The translations under genes and the position numbers were made by a program. Shown here one piece after another: positions 1 to 6,481 of a DNA stretch of 34,412 nucleotides; position 1 is the stretch's first letter, and each line of letters starts with the position of its first letter. The stretch spans positions 1 through 34,412 of the forward strand of contig JAFWZZ010000008.1 of NCBI GenBank assembly GCA_017522185.1, read 5' to 3'. This DNA is from Bacillota bacterium (GTDB lineage: Bacteria > Bacillota > Clostridia > Peptostreptococcales > Anaerovoracaceae). The notes beneath the pieces were generated by a model that did no database searches, was not told the DNA's origin, and saw only the letters and a list, made by a program, of their open reading frames with translations.

Positions 1-104
1 GGATACGAAGAAAGGGTTTGGATGGAGTTTGATACCAATTTTATCAAACTCCCCAAACCCTCTGAGTACGTTGTCTATGATTGTTTCGCCTGAGTGTTTG
101 TCTC
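1..104. repeat. Hairpin repeat element, copy A (left arm cut by window edge)
   Basis: Inverted repeat: GGGTTTGG at 14-21 pairs with CCAAACCC at 53-60, and GGAGTTTGATA at 24-34 pairs with TATCAAACTCC at 42-52, around a 7-nt loop. The 35-nt core at 23-57 is identical to a core at 15561-15595 (copy B). The right flank (61-104) also aligns with the right arm of copy B, for example around CGTTG and TATGATTG. It lies beyond the terminator of the leftward operon that ends at 221. I see no gene in 1-172. Confidence 0.8.
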
Positions 105-172
105 GAATAGCAACATTGCCGCTTTTCTAATTTACAAACAGGCAAATCCCAATCTAACGAACTCTTTTTTAC

Positions 173-207
173 AAAAACAGACACAGCAGATGTAACTGCC
201 GTGCCTG
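173..207 (-). terminator. Intrinsic terminator of the DUF4317-lysA-lipoprotein-flavoprotein operon
   Basis: On the minus strand CAGGCACGGCAG (207-196) pairs with CTGCTGTGTCTG (189-178) over 12 bp with two G-U pairs and a 6-nt loop, followed by TTTTTG (177-172). It sits 14 bp after the stop codon at 221. Confidence 0.8.
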
Positions 208-220
208 CAATTCTTACTGA

Positions 221-697
221 TTAGGATTCGTTTACAAACTTTCCGCACATGTGCTCTGGTGTCAGCTCTAACAGAATGGTCGCCTTGGCATCGGCTTCGA
301 TTTCCTTCTCAATCCATTCTTCATCCTGAGTGAACTTGTAGCAAAGCTTGCGGCAGATGTCTTTAATCATATCCATGTCGGTTACGACCTTCATGCGTCC
401 GAAAACGATAACGCTCTGCAGGTCCAGCCCGAAAGTGCCTTCCACAACCTGCGGATCACTGAGCACGCAGAAGGAAACCTTGTCGTGCTTTTCTACGGCA
501 GCTTTTCTGTGGCCGTAGTTGCCGCTGTGGAAATAGATTTTGCCGGTTTCTTCATCGTAGAAGTGATTCAGCGGCATACCGTATGGATAGTCGTCGTCTC
601 CCAATACGGACAGAACGCCACGCTTCTGGGTCTTCAGTAATTCAATACATCTTTCTTCGGAAATGGCCTTGTTGGCCTTCGCTAATTTTCTAAACAT
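221..697 (-). CDS. Pyridoxamine 5'-phosphate oxidase family (flavin split-barrel) protein
   Basis: 158 aa, the usual length for small FMN-binding split-barrel proteins of the PNPOx-like/NimA group. The N-terminal helix with the sequence ISEERCIELL, then RGVLSVLGDDDYPYGMPLNH and KIYFHSGNYGHRKAA, are typical of this fold: a beta barrel with an FMN phosphate pocket around the SG..GHR stretch. Members reduce nitro compounds or bind flavin/haem/F420; the substrate cannot be read here. The start is supported by AGGAGG ending 7 nt upstream; this ribosome binding site overlaps the UAG stop of the lipoprotein gene (TAGGAGG), so the two genes are probably translationally linked. It is the last gene of a leftward operon. 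Confidence 0.85.
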   Translation of the reverse strand: MFRKLAKANKAISEERCIELLKTQKRGVLSVLGDDDYPYGMPLNHFYDEETGKIYFHSGNYGHRKAAVEKHDKVSFCVLSDPQVVEGTFGLDLQSVIVFGRMKVVTDMDMIKDICRKLCYKFTQDEEWIEKEIEADAKATILLELTPEHMCGKFVNES

Positions 698-708
698 TGT
701 CGTTCCTC

Positions 709-1332
709 CTACAGTTTCACTTTATTCTGAACAGATTCCGGCATCGGATATACGTATTCCGGCCAGGTTCCGTCTTTCTCCTGCGTGTCATCGATGATTT
801 CCGTTCTCCAGTACCACTGGCCGTCATACAGTGCCAGTTCGATGGAACCACGGGCGATGCCGTCTTTGCTTGTCTTGATTAGAGTCGCCTGCTGCTCGAT
901 TTCGTCAAAGTAAATAGCCAAATCCTTTTCTTGATCGTCCATCTCATAGATGTACTCCAGCTCGTCTTCTGTGATTGGGATTGGGTTTACCGGGTCTTCC
1001 GCTTCGTCTTCCGCAAAGACGCTGACTTCCCATTCATAGTTCGCATCATCCTGGTAGTAGTTTGCGGCTTCTCCAGCCTGTTCCTCTGCTACATACAGGT
1101 CTCCATTGTTATGAACCATGTCAAACTGTGCGCCTTCGATTGGATAGGTCACGTCGGTTTCGAACTCGCCCTCTACTCCCAGGCCACAGCTGAAGATGTC
1201 CTGGCTGAAGGTTACCGGTACATAGGTTTTTCCCTGATACTCCAGTTTGTCGACTTCGGAATCATTGCTGCATCCAATCATTACAAAACATACAGCCAGC
1301 AGCAATACCATCATCAGATTTTTCTTTTTCAT
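709..1332 (-). CDS. Predicted lipoprotein of unknown function
   Basis: 207 aa with a type II signal peptide: basic MKKK, a hydrophobic stretch and the lipobox VMIGC, giving Cys21 as the lipidated residue. The mature part is acidic, rich in D/E and aromatic residues, with no motif I recognise, so function is unassigned. The start has GGGGGAG 7 nt upstream. It lies 15 bp after the lysA-like gene and 11 bp before the flavoprotein gene in the same leftward operon. It is expected on the outer face of the cytoplasmic membrane. Confidence 0.8.
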   Translation of the reverse strand: MKKKNLMMVLLLAVCFVMIGCSNDSEVDKLEYQGKTYVPVTFSQDIFSCGLGVEGEFETDVTYPIEGAQFDMVHNNGDLYVAEEQAGEAANYYQDDANYEWEVSVFAEDEAEDPVNPIPITEDELEYIYEMDDQEKDLAIYFDEIEQQATLIKTSKDGIARGSIELALYDGQWYWRTEIIDDTQEKDGTWPEYVYPMPESVQNKVKL

Positions 1333-1347
1333 CGTTTTCTCCCCCTT

Positions 1348-2616
1348 TTATCTGGTCAGTTTCTCAATAATGTCAAAACAATCAAAGCATGCAAAATAGT
1401 CTTTGATAGTCTGTGCACGGCGAATCAGCTGAACGCTTCCATCTTCCTTCAGCAGAAGTTCCGCAGAGTGAAGCCTGCCGTTGTAGTTGTATCCCATAGC
1501 GAATCCATGTGCCCCGGTGTCGTGGATGACCAAATAGTCACCCTTGTCGATTCTCGGCAGCATACGGTCTATGGCAAACTTGTCGTTGTTCTCGCAAAGG
1601 GATCCGACCACGTCGTATTTATGATCCGGCTCATCATCTTCTTTTCCCAGCACGGTGATGTGATGGTATGCGCCATAGATGGCCGGACGCATCAGGTTGG
1701 ATGCGCAGGCATCCACGCCGATGTATTCCTTGTATGTGTGTTTCTCGTGAACTGCCTTTGTCACCAGGCAACCGTAAGGTCCCATGACAAAGCGGCCCAT
1801 TTCCGTATAGAGTTTCACGTCCCCCATGCCAGCCGGCACGAGGATTTCCTCATAGGCTTTGCGCACGCCTTCACCGATGACTTTGATGTCATTGGCAGTC
1901 TGATCCGGTCTGTACGGAATGCCTACACCGCCGGACAGGTTGATGAAATCCATTTTCACCCCGATGGTGTCTTTGATTTCCACGCAAAGTTCAAAAAGCG
2001 TCCGCGCCAGCATCGGATAGTATTCGTTGGTTACCGTATTGCTGCACAGGAATGCGTGCATGCCGAAACGTTCCACGCCTTTCTCCTTCATGATGGCATA
2101 GGCATCAAAAAGCTGTTCCCTGGTCATACCGTATTTGGAATCTCCGGGATTATCCATAATGTCGTTGTTGATGGCATAGACGCCGCCCGGGTTGTAACGA
2201 CAGCTCATGGTTTTCGGCAGCTGACCGACGATGCCCTCCAGAAATTCGATATGGGTGCAATCATCCAAGTTGATGATTGCACCTATTTCTGCCGCATAAG
2301 CGAATTCTTCTGCCGGCGTTTCGTTGGAGGAGAACATGATGTCCTCGCCACGAAATCCCAGCTCATTGGCCAGTAACAGTTCCGCCATGGAAGAGCAGTC
2401 TGCACCGAAACCGTGCTCCTGCAGGATTTTCAGCAGGAACGGATTGCAGTTGGCTTTTACTGCGAAGTATTCTTTGTATCCCGGATTCCAGGCGAAGGCC
2501 TCGTTAATCTGCTGGGCGTTTGCGCGGATACCCTTCTCATCGTAGATGTGAAAAGGTGTGGGATACGTTTCTGTTATTTTCTCGATCTGTTCTTTGGTTA
2601 CGAAAGTCTGTTTCAT
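1348..2616 (-). CDS. lysA: PLP-dependent decarboxylase, diaminopimelate decarboxylase-like
   Basis: 422 aa, the size of fold-III Orn/DAP/Arg decarboxylases. Visible landmarks: the PLP lysine in YFAVKANCNP (Lys54), a glycine-rich phosphate loop LSGGVGIPY (about 228-235), TEMGRFVMG (E/G/R, about 271-279), the subunit-interface Cys341 in SLCENND, and HDTGAHGFAMGYNYNGR near 365-381. LysA converts meso-diaminopimelate to lysine. Several motifs differ from textbook LysA: HAFLCSN for HSHIGSQ, CENND for CESGD, and HDTGAHGF for DAGAYGF, so another amino-acid substrate is possible. Its start lies 3 nt after the DUF4317 stop, with the ribosome binding site GGTGAG inside that gene, indicating coupled translation. 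Confidence 0.75.
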   Translation of the reverse strand: MKQTFVTKEQIEKITETYPTPFHIYDEKGIRANAQQINEAFAWNPGYKEYFAVKANCNPFLLKILQEHGFGADCSSMAELLLANELGFRGEDIMFSSNETPAEEFAYAAEIGAIINLDDCTHIEFLEGIVGQLPKTMSCRYNPGGVYAINNDIMDNPGDSKYGMTREQLFDAYAIMKEKGVERFGMHAFLCSNTVTNEYYPMLARTLFELCVEIKDTIGVKMDFINLSGGVGIPYRPDQTANDIKVIGEGVRKAYEEILVPAGMGDVKLYTEMGRFVMGPYGCLVTKAVHEKHTYKEYIGVDACASNLMRPAIYGAYHHITVLGKEDDEPDHKYDVVGSLCENNDKFAIDRMLPRIDKGDYLVIHDTGAHGFAMGYNYNGRLHSAELLLKEDGSVQLIRRAQTIKDYFACFDCFDIIEKLTR

Positions 2617-2619
2617 AAA

Positions 2620-3762
2620 TTACTCACCTTTGATGTCGATGTCGATGCCGTTGACGGTTGCGCCCTCTCCCACCGGAATCAGGATGTATTTGATGCCATC
2701 GATGACTCTGGTCTGGATGCTTGCCGCACAGTCCGGCGCCACCTTGATCTTCACATCGGCAGTATTCAGCTCAAAAGCCTTTGTTTCCATCAGGTTGCTC
2801 GGATTGAGCACGCCGGCATTGCCAAATTCCTTCTCGCAGGAGTGGTGGAACGCGGTGATTTTCTCTTCGGAGACGCCGTTTTTCTTCAGGATGTCGCCTA
2901 CGTCTTCCACGTAAATCTCCGGAATTTCTACGTCCTTTGTCTCCTTATGTATCTCCAGTTTCTCTCTGATTTCTCCGTGGACCGCCTGCACCACTTCCAG
3001 ACTGCATTCTCCGTGGAGTGCATCGGACAGGACGGTGCTGAAGGTATTCTGCTGCAGTCCTGCGGACATCGGGATGTTTTCCAGGTTGAAGAGTCCGGAA
3101 ATCAGCTCGTCGTGAATGTCCATCAGGTCCTTGCTGTAGTACAGGGTGCTGTAGATGTTGGCCGCACGATTATCGAAGGTCGGGAACATGAACCCAACCG
3201 CCGGCGGACTGATGATGTGGCCGGTGGACGCGCTGCGGAAGGTCTTCTCTTCGGACGTGTAACGGAGTGCCGCCTTGGCGTCTTTGACCGGGCAGATTGC
3301 GCAGACAAAATAGTCGAAAACTTCTGCGGAGCCCTCATCAAAGATTTCGTCATTACCCGTCTTGTACGGTACATCGTAGGCGTCGAAGGCCAGCAGGATT
3401 ACATAGCTTTCGTCGCCCATGTTGAGGCTCTCGATGATACGCTGATATAAAGCGTCTCTCAGGCCGGCGTCGCGAAGCTGGCCCTGGCGGAGAGCCTGCA
3501 GCAGTCTGTGTTCATCGCTGTTTTCCACCTGTGCCGTGGAGAAAGGCAGTTCCAGCAGGTTTCTGCCCAGGCTGCCGGAAAGGGACTTCTTCAGAATTTT
3601 CAGGTACATCTCCCCTTCTTCCTGTTCCATGAGTCCCACAGGCATATCTATGGTTGTGACGATTTCCTTCGCCGCGTTAACATAACAGCCGTAGATGTGA
3701 CTGATACTGTCCTTGTTCAAGCTGAATCGTCTTCTGATTTCTTTTAGTTCTTTTAAGTTCAC
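2620..3762 (-). CDS. DUF4317 family protein
   Basis: 380 aa. The N-terminus (LKELKEIRRRF followed by ISHIYGCYVNA) and the overall pattern match the clostridial DUF4317 family, whose function is unknown. No catalytic motif or membrane segment is visible; the protein looks soluble and mixed alpha/beta. The start is GTG (minus strand, at 3762), chosen because AAGGAG lies 8 nt upstream and the N-terminus fits the family. It is the first gene of the leftward operon with lysA, a lipoprotein and a flavin-binding protein, driven by the promoter at 3795-3823. Confidence 0.8.
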   Translation of the reverse strand: MNLKELKEIRRRFSLNKDSISHIYGCYVNAAKEIVTTIDMPVGLMEQEEGEMYLKILKKSLSGSLGRNLLELPFSTAQVENSDEHRLLQALRQGQLRDAGLRDALYQRIIESLNMGDESYVILLAFDAYDVPYKTGNDEIFDEGSAEVFDYFVCAICPVKDAKAALRYTSEEKTFRSASTGHIISPPAVGFMFPTFDNRAANIYSTLYYSKDLMDIHDELISGLFNLENIPMSAGLQQNTFSTVLSDALHGECSLEVVQAVHGEIREKLEIHKETKDVEIPEIYVEDVGDILKKNGVSEEKITAFHHSCEKEFGNAGVLNPSNLMETKAFELNTADVKIKVAPDCAASIQTRVIDGIKYILIPVGEGATVNGIDIDIKGE

Positions 3763-3794
3763 TGTTGTACTCCTTTTGATTTGATAGTAATTTC

Positions 3795-3823
3795 ATTGTA
3801 TCACGAATCTGGCTCTACCGCAA
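3795..3823 (-). promoter_or_regulatory. Sigma-A-type promoter for the DUF4317-lysA operon
   Basis: Minus strand TTGCGG, 17-bp spacer, TACAAT. It starts about 33 bp upstream of the GTG start at 3762 and follows the terminator of the preceding gene. Confidence 0.55.
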
Positions 3824-3891
3824 TTCTTGGGCAGGTTCGGTGAGTTGTTTGTTTTTAAGGGTTTCCACCGAAAACAATAAAGTTAGCTATA

Positions 3892-3918
3892 GAAAAAGCA
3901 GTGCGGCACGCACTGCTT
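3892..3918 (-). terminator. Intrinsic terminator after the SprT-like gene
   Basis: Perfect 9-bp stem AAGCAGTGC/GCACTGCTT with a 5-nt loop (3896-3918), followed on the minus strand by a T run (3897-3893). It starts 2 bp after the stop codon of the gene at 3920. Confidence 0.8.
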
Positions 3919-3919
3919 G

Positions 3920-4453
3920 CTATCTTTTATGTTTGATTTTCCCTCCGCATTTACAGCGGTACTTTTCCGGGTGGAGAACCAGATTAGACCTGCGAAACCG
4001 CGTAATCTCCTGGCCGCACCTGGTGCAGACAAGCAGGTATTTTGTCTGGTATCCTGCCCTCTTTGCCTGGCGTGCAGCCTCCATAGCGGAGGCTTTGTCC
4101 TTGTCACCGCCGCTGGCGATAATATTGTAACCAAGCTGCTGCCGGACCTGATCCGCATAAGCCCTCCACTTCGGCCCGTGATTCAGACAGCCCGGACAGG
4201 TATGAAGAAGTTCGTGAATCAGTGTGTTTCTAATCGCTCGTTCACTGCTCTGCAGATGGTATTCTGAGATGCTGATCCGGAACCTGTACTTTACGCCCTG
4301 ATAAATACAATTCTGCCGGCACTGTCCGTACCAGCTGGTCGCCTTGGAAAAACGGATCTCCGGGCAGATTCCGCTGCTAACAGGAATGCCGAGTCCGGTT
4401 AAACGATTCTGCTCCTCCAGAAGCCACTTCGTCACTTGCTCTTTAGTGTACAT
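3920..4453 (-). CDS. SprT-like zinc metalloprotease-fold protein
   Basis: 177 aa. An HExxH zinc motif (HELLH, residues 80-84) is followed by a third His in CLNHGPKW (about residue 92), the arrangement of the SprT/Spartan fold. A C-terminal zinc ribbon follows: CTRCG near 142 and CKCGG near 170. Eukaryotic Spartan cleaves DNA-protein crosslinks; bacterial SprT-like proteins are largely uncharacterised, so a role in DNA or protein quality control is inference. It is 12 bp downstream of the alanine/lysine-rich gene and shares its promoter; the pairing with a putative nuclease-like, DNA-binding-like protein is suggestive. Confidence 0.8.
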   Translation of the reverse strand: MYTKEQVTKWLLEEQNRLTGLGIPVSSGICPEIRFSKATSWYGQCRQNCIYQGVKYRFRISISEYHLQSSERAIRNTLIHELLHTCPGCLNHGPKWRAYADQVRQQLGYNIIASGGDKDKASAMEAARQAKRAGYQTKYLLVCTRCGQEITRFRRSNLVLHPEKYRCKCGGKIKHKR

Positions 4454-4465
4454 AGGTAATCCTGA

Positions 4466-5374
4466 TTACTTCTTCAAATCTTCCAGGTACTTTTCTGCGT
4501 TCCAGTACTTCACGCTCTGCATGGTGCCCCTGTCACCGGCTTCCATCACGTTGATGGTCTTGCCGTGATAGAGAACGAACTTGCCGGTAATCTGTCCGTA
4601 ACGGCCCGCTACTGCATCACAGATTTCGTCGTTGAGCAGATATTCGCAGTGAGCGGAAGACAGCTCGCTGCAATGCTTGATTTCGTACAGCTCACAGGTG
4701 CCTGCTTTCCCATCGGCAACCACCATCTCAAAAGCGCCATCTGCCAAATGCAGACGGAATACTTCGCAGCCGGACTTTGCCGTCTTTGTTTCCAAATGCA
4801 GTACATCTTCTAACATTCTTGCTTTCATTCTCGTAGTCAGAGCCTCTGCCATCGCTTCTCTTTCGGATGCAGTCAGGCTGCCAAAGAAGGCATCTTCCAG
4901 CAGGAATGCCACCAGTTCTTCTGCCTGGCCGTCATCTGCGGCTTCCGGCAGGAGTACGTGTCTGATGCTTTTGCGGCTTTCGTCGTCAAACCATCTGGCT
5001 TCCACTTCCGCAACCGGCGCTGCAGACGCTGCCTTCGCAGCGGACTTTGCCTTCGTTGTCTTGGCGGACTTCGCCTTCTTCTCTGCCGGCTTCTTTTCTG
5101 CCGTTTTCTTTTCGGCACTCTTGCGAGGCTTTGCCGTCTTTGTCTTCGCCATTAGTCCTGCTTCTTTCAGCACGGCTTCCAGCTCTTTTCTTCTTTCGAT
5201 CTGCGCGGTCAAAGTTTCCAGCTCGTCGTCCTTGGCACGACGTGAACGCTGCTTACCATCTTCTCTCCACTGGTAGTAAGCGTATTCCTTACCGTTGATT
5301 TTCTTGTAAGTAATGCCACCCTGGGGCAGGCTTTCGATTTCTTTGATGATGTCGTTATATCTCTCTTCTGACAT
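4466..5374 (-). CDS. Hypothetical protein: short basic N-terminal motif, Ala/Lys-rich linker, C-terminal domain resembling DUF4143
   Basis: 302 aa in three parts. Residues 1-45 contain GGITYKKINGKEYAYYQW, a motif seen in short proteins of mobile elements and phages. Residues about 75-120 are a low-complexity AKKPAEKKAK-type linker, like histone H1 tails, and should bind nucleic acid. The C-terminal 170 residues include FEMVV, CELYEIKHC and ITGKFVLYHGK, which recall the C-terminal nuclease-fold domain (DUF4143) of clostridial AAA ATPases; no ATPase domain is present here. The start has AGGAGGG 6 nt upstream. It is the first gene before the SprT-like gene. The domain call is from memory of family patterns and is tentative. 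Confidence 0.7.
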   Translation of the reverse strand: MSEERYNDIIKEIESLPQGGITYKKINGKEYAYYQWREDGKQRSRRAKDDELETLTAQIERRKELEAVLKEAGLMAKTKTAKPRKSAEKKTAEKKPAEKKAKSAKTTKAKSAAKAASAAPVAEVEARWFDDESRKSIRHVLLPEAADDGQAEELVAFLLEDAFFGSLTASEREAMAEALTTRMKARMLEDVLHLETKTAKSGCEVFRLHLADGAFEMVVADGKAGTCELYEIKHCSELSSAHCEYLLNDEICDAVAGRYGQITGKFVLYHGKTINVMEAGDRGTMQSVKYWNAEKYLEDLKK

Positions 5375-5404
5375 GAATGTCCCTCCTAAAATTCTCTAAC
5401 ACAT

Positions 5405-5433
5405 ATTTTAACTTTTTTAACTTTGTTTGTAAA
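5405..5433 (-). promoter_or_regulatory. Sigma-A promoter for the Ala/Lys-rich gene and SprT-like gene
   Basis: Minus strand TTTACA, 17-bp spacer, TAAAAT; the -10 ends 30 bp before the start codon at 5374. Divergent from the promoter at 5492. Confidence 0.6.
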
Positions 5434-5491
5434 GGTAAATATTCCCTCATTTTCCGACACGTTGTTTTCTTTACCAGGCCGCCACTTTCTG

Positions 5492-5520
5492 TTGACAACT
5501 GCCATTTTTCCCGATAGTAT
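5492..5520 (+). promoter_or_regulatory. Sigma-A promoter for the acidic tail-anchored protein
   Basis: TTGACA, 17-bp spacer, TAGTAT, 43 bp before the ATG at 5564. Together with 5405-5433 it forms a divergent promoter region. Confidence 0.6.
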
Positions 5521-5563
5521 ATCAGTAACGAAGAACTTTATTGTGACGGAAGGAGTTGCAGTT

Positions 5564-6004
5564 ATGGATAAGAAATGGCCGTTTGGTTTTTTTGTATATA
5601 ACAACGTAGGGGACAAAGAAGAACCTGCAGGAGTGGAAGAAGTAGCGAAAGTTGAACTGGTGAAAGTCGTTTGGGCGGAAACTCCTGCGGCAGTGATCGC
5701 CGAAGAAGAAATCGAGGAGGCGGCAGAGGAAGCTGTGCCTCAGTTAGAAGAAGAATACCTGCCAGAGGATGAACCTCAGCCGGAAGACGCGGAACTCCCT
5801 GACACTGACGACGAGGACGATTTTGACGAAGACGAAGACCTTCCTGACCTGGAAGAAGAGCTGGAAATCGCGCTGGAAGAAGCACATCAGAAGGAAGTAA
5901 AGAAACAGCGCCTCATCACAGGCATCAGTGCCGGTGTGGCACTCCTGGGTGCTGTTGGACTTGCGACAGGACTTGCGATTCACAATCACTTTAAGAAAAA
6001 ATAA
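5564..6004 (+). CDS. Acidic protein with a single C-terminal membrane segment (tail-anchored), unknown function
   Basis: 146 aa from ATG 5564, chosen because GGAAGGAG lies about 9 nt upstream; longer readings lack a ribosome binding site and would run through the promoter. Residues 35-110 are dominated by Glu/Asp and Pro (for example DTDDEDDFDEDEDLPDLEEE). A Lys/Gln-rich hinge precedes one transmembrane helix (LITGISAGVALLGAVGLATG, about 119-138) and ends in basic FKKK. There is no signal peptide. The likely topology is an acidic cytoplasmic domain held to the membrane by its tail. I do not recognise a family. Flanked by its own promoter and terminator, so it is a single-gene unit. Confidence 0.8.
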   Translation: MDKKWPFGFFVYNNVGDKEEPAGVEEVAKVELVKVVWAETPAAVIAEEEIEEAAEEAVPQLEEEYLPEDEPQPEDAELPDTDDEDDFDEDEDLPDLEEELEIALEEAHQKEVKKQRLITGISAGVALLGAVGLATGLAIHNHFKKK

Positions 6005-6019
6005 CCTTTGATACAACCA

Positions 6020-6056
6020 GACCTGAATCAAAACGATTCGGGTCTTTCTTTTTATT
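6020..6056 (+). terminator. Intrinsic terminator after the acidic protein gene
   Basis: GACCTGAATC (6020-6029) pairs with GATTCGGGTC (6035-6044) with one G-U pair, followed by TTTCTTTTTATT. Confidence 0.85.
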
Positions 6057-6159
6057 TCGGCCCACAAAATTCTTTCTTTTGGTGATTTTGTCACAGAACG
6101 GGGTAAGAAAATGATATATAGTAAAACCACAAAGAAAGAAACTACCAGGAGGTATAGAT

Positions 6160-6480
6160 ATGGGATTTTTTGATTTATTCAGACAGCCTGATTTCGCACA
6201 GGGTATCGAAGAGTATCACGGTACACCAGACGCAGTTCTGTTAGATGTGCGCACACCGCAGGAGTACAAAGGCGGCCACGTGCCGGGAAGCAAGAACGTG
6301 CCGCTGCAGTCCATCGACAAGGTGGTATCCGTTGCAAAAAACAAAGACGCAGCCCTTTATGTTTACTGTCAGTCCGGCGCGAGAAGCCGTCAGGCGGCAG
6401 GTGCATTAAAAGGCATGGGCTACACGAATGTAAAAAATATCGGTGGCATTGCCGCATATACAGGAAGAGTGGTGAAATAA
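6160..6480 (+). CDS. Single-domain rhodanese-like sulfurtransferase
   Basis: 106 aa single rhodanese domain of GlpE/PspE type. Signature elements: LLDVRTPQEYKGGHVPGSKN and the active-site loop YCQSGARSR with catalytic Cys70, which would carry a persulfide. Such proteins move sulfane sulfur from thiosulfate or persulfides to thiols or cyanide. AGGAGG lies 8 nt upstream of the ATG. Its stop is 1 nt before the start of the CoA-disulfide reductase/rhodanese gene, so the two are one transcription unit and probably act on the same persulfide pool. A weak promoter (TTGTCA at 6088, AT-rich -10 near 6112-6120) may lie upstream; its spacing is not ideal. Confidence 0.9.
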   Translation: MGFFDLFRQPDFAQGIEEYHGTPDAVLLDVRTPQEYKGGHVPGSKNVPLQSIDKVVSVAKNKDAALYVYCQSGARSRQAAGALKGMGYTNVKNIGGIAAYTGRVVK

Positions 6481-6481
6481 A

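Noticed and set aside
931-2376. Long plus-strand frame of 481 codons
   Set aside because: Antisense shadow of the lysA-like gene and lipoprotein gene, with no ribosome binding site or family match.
5423-5563. N-terminal extension of the acidic protein from 5423
   Set aside because: It would cross the promoter at 5492-5520; GGAAGGAG supports the ATG at 5564.
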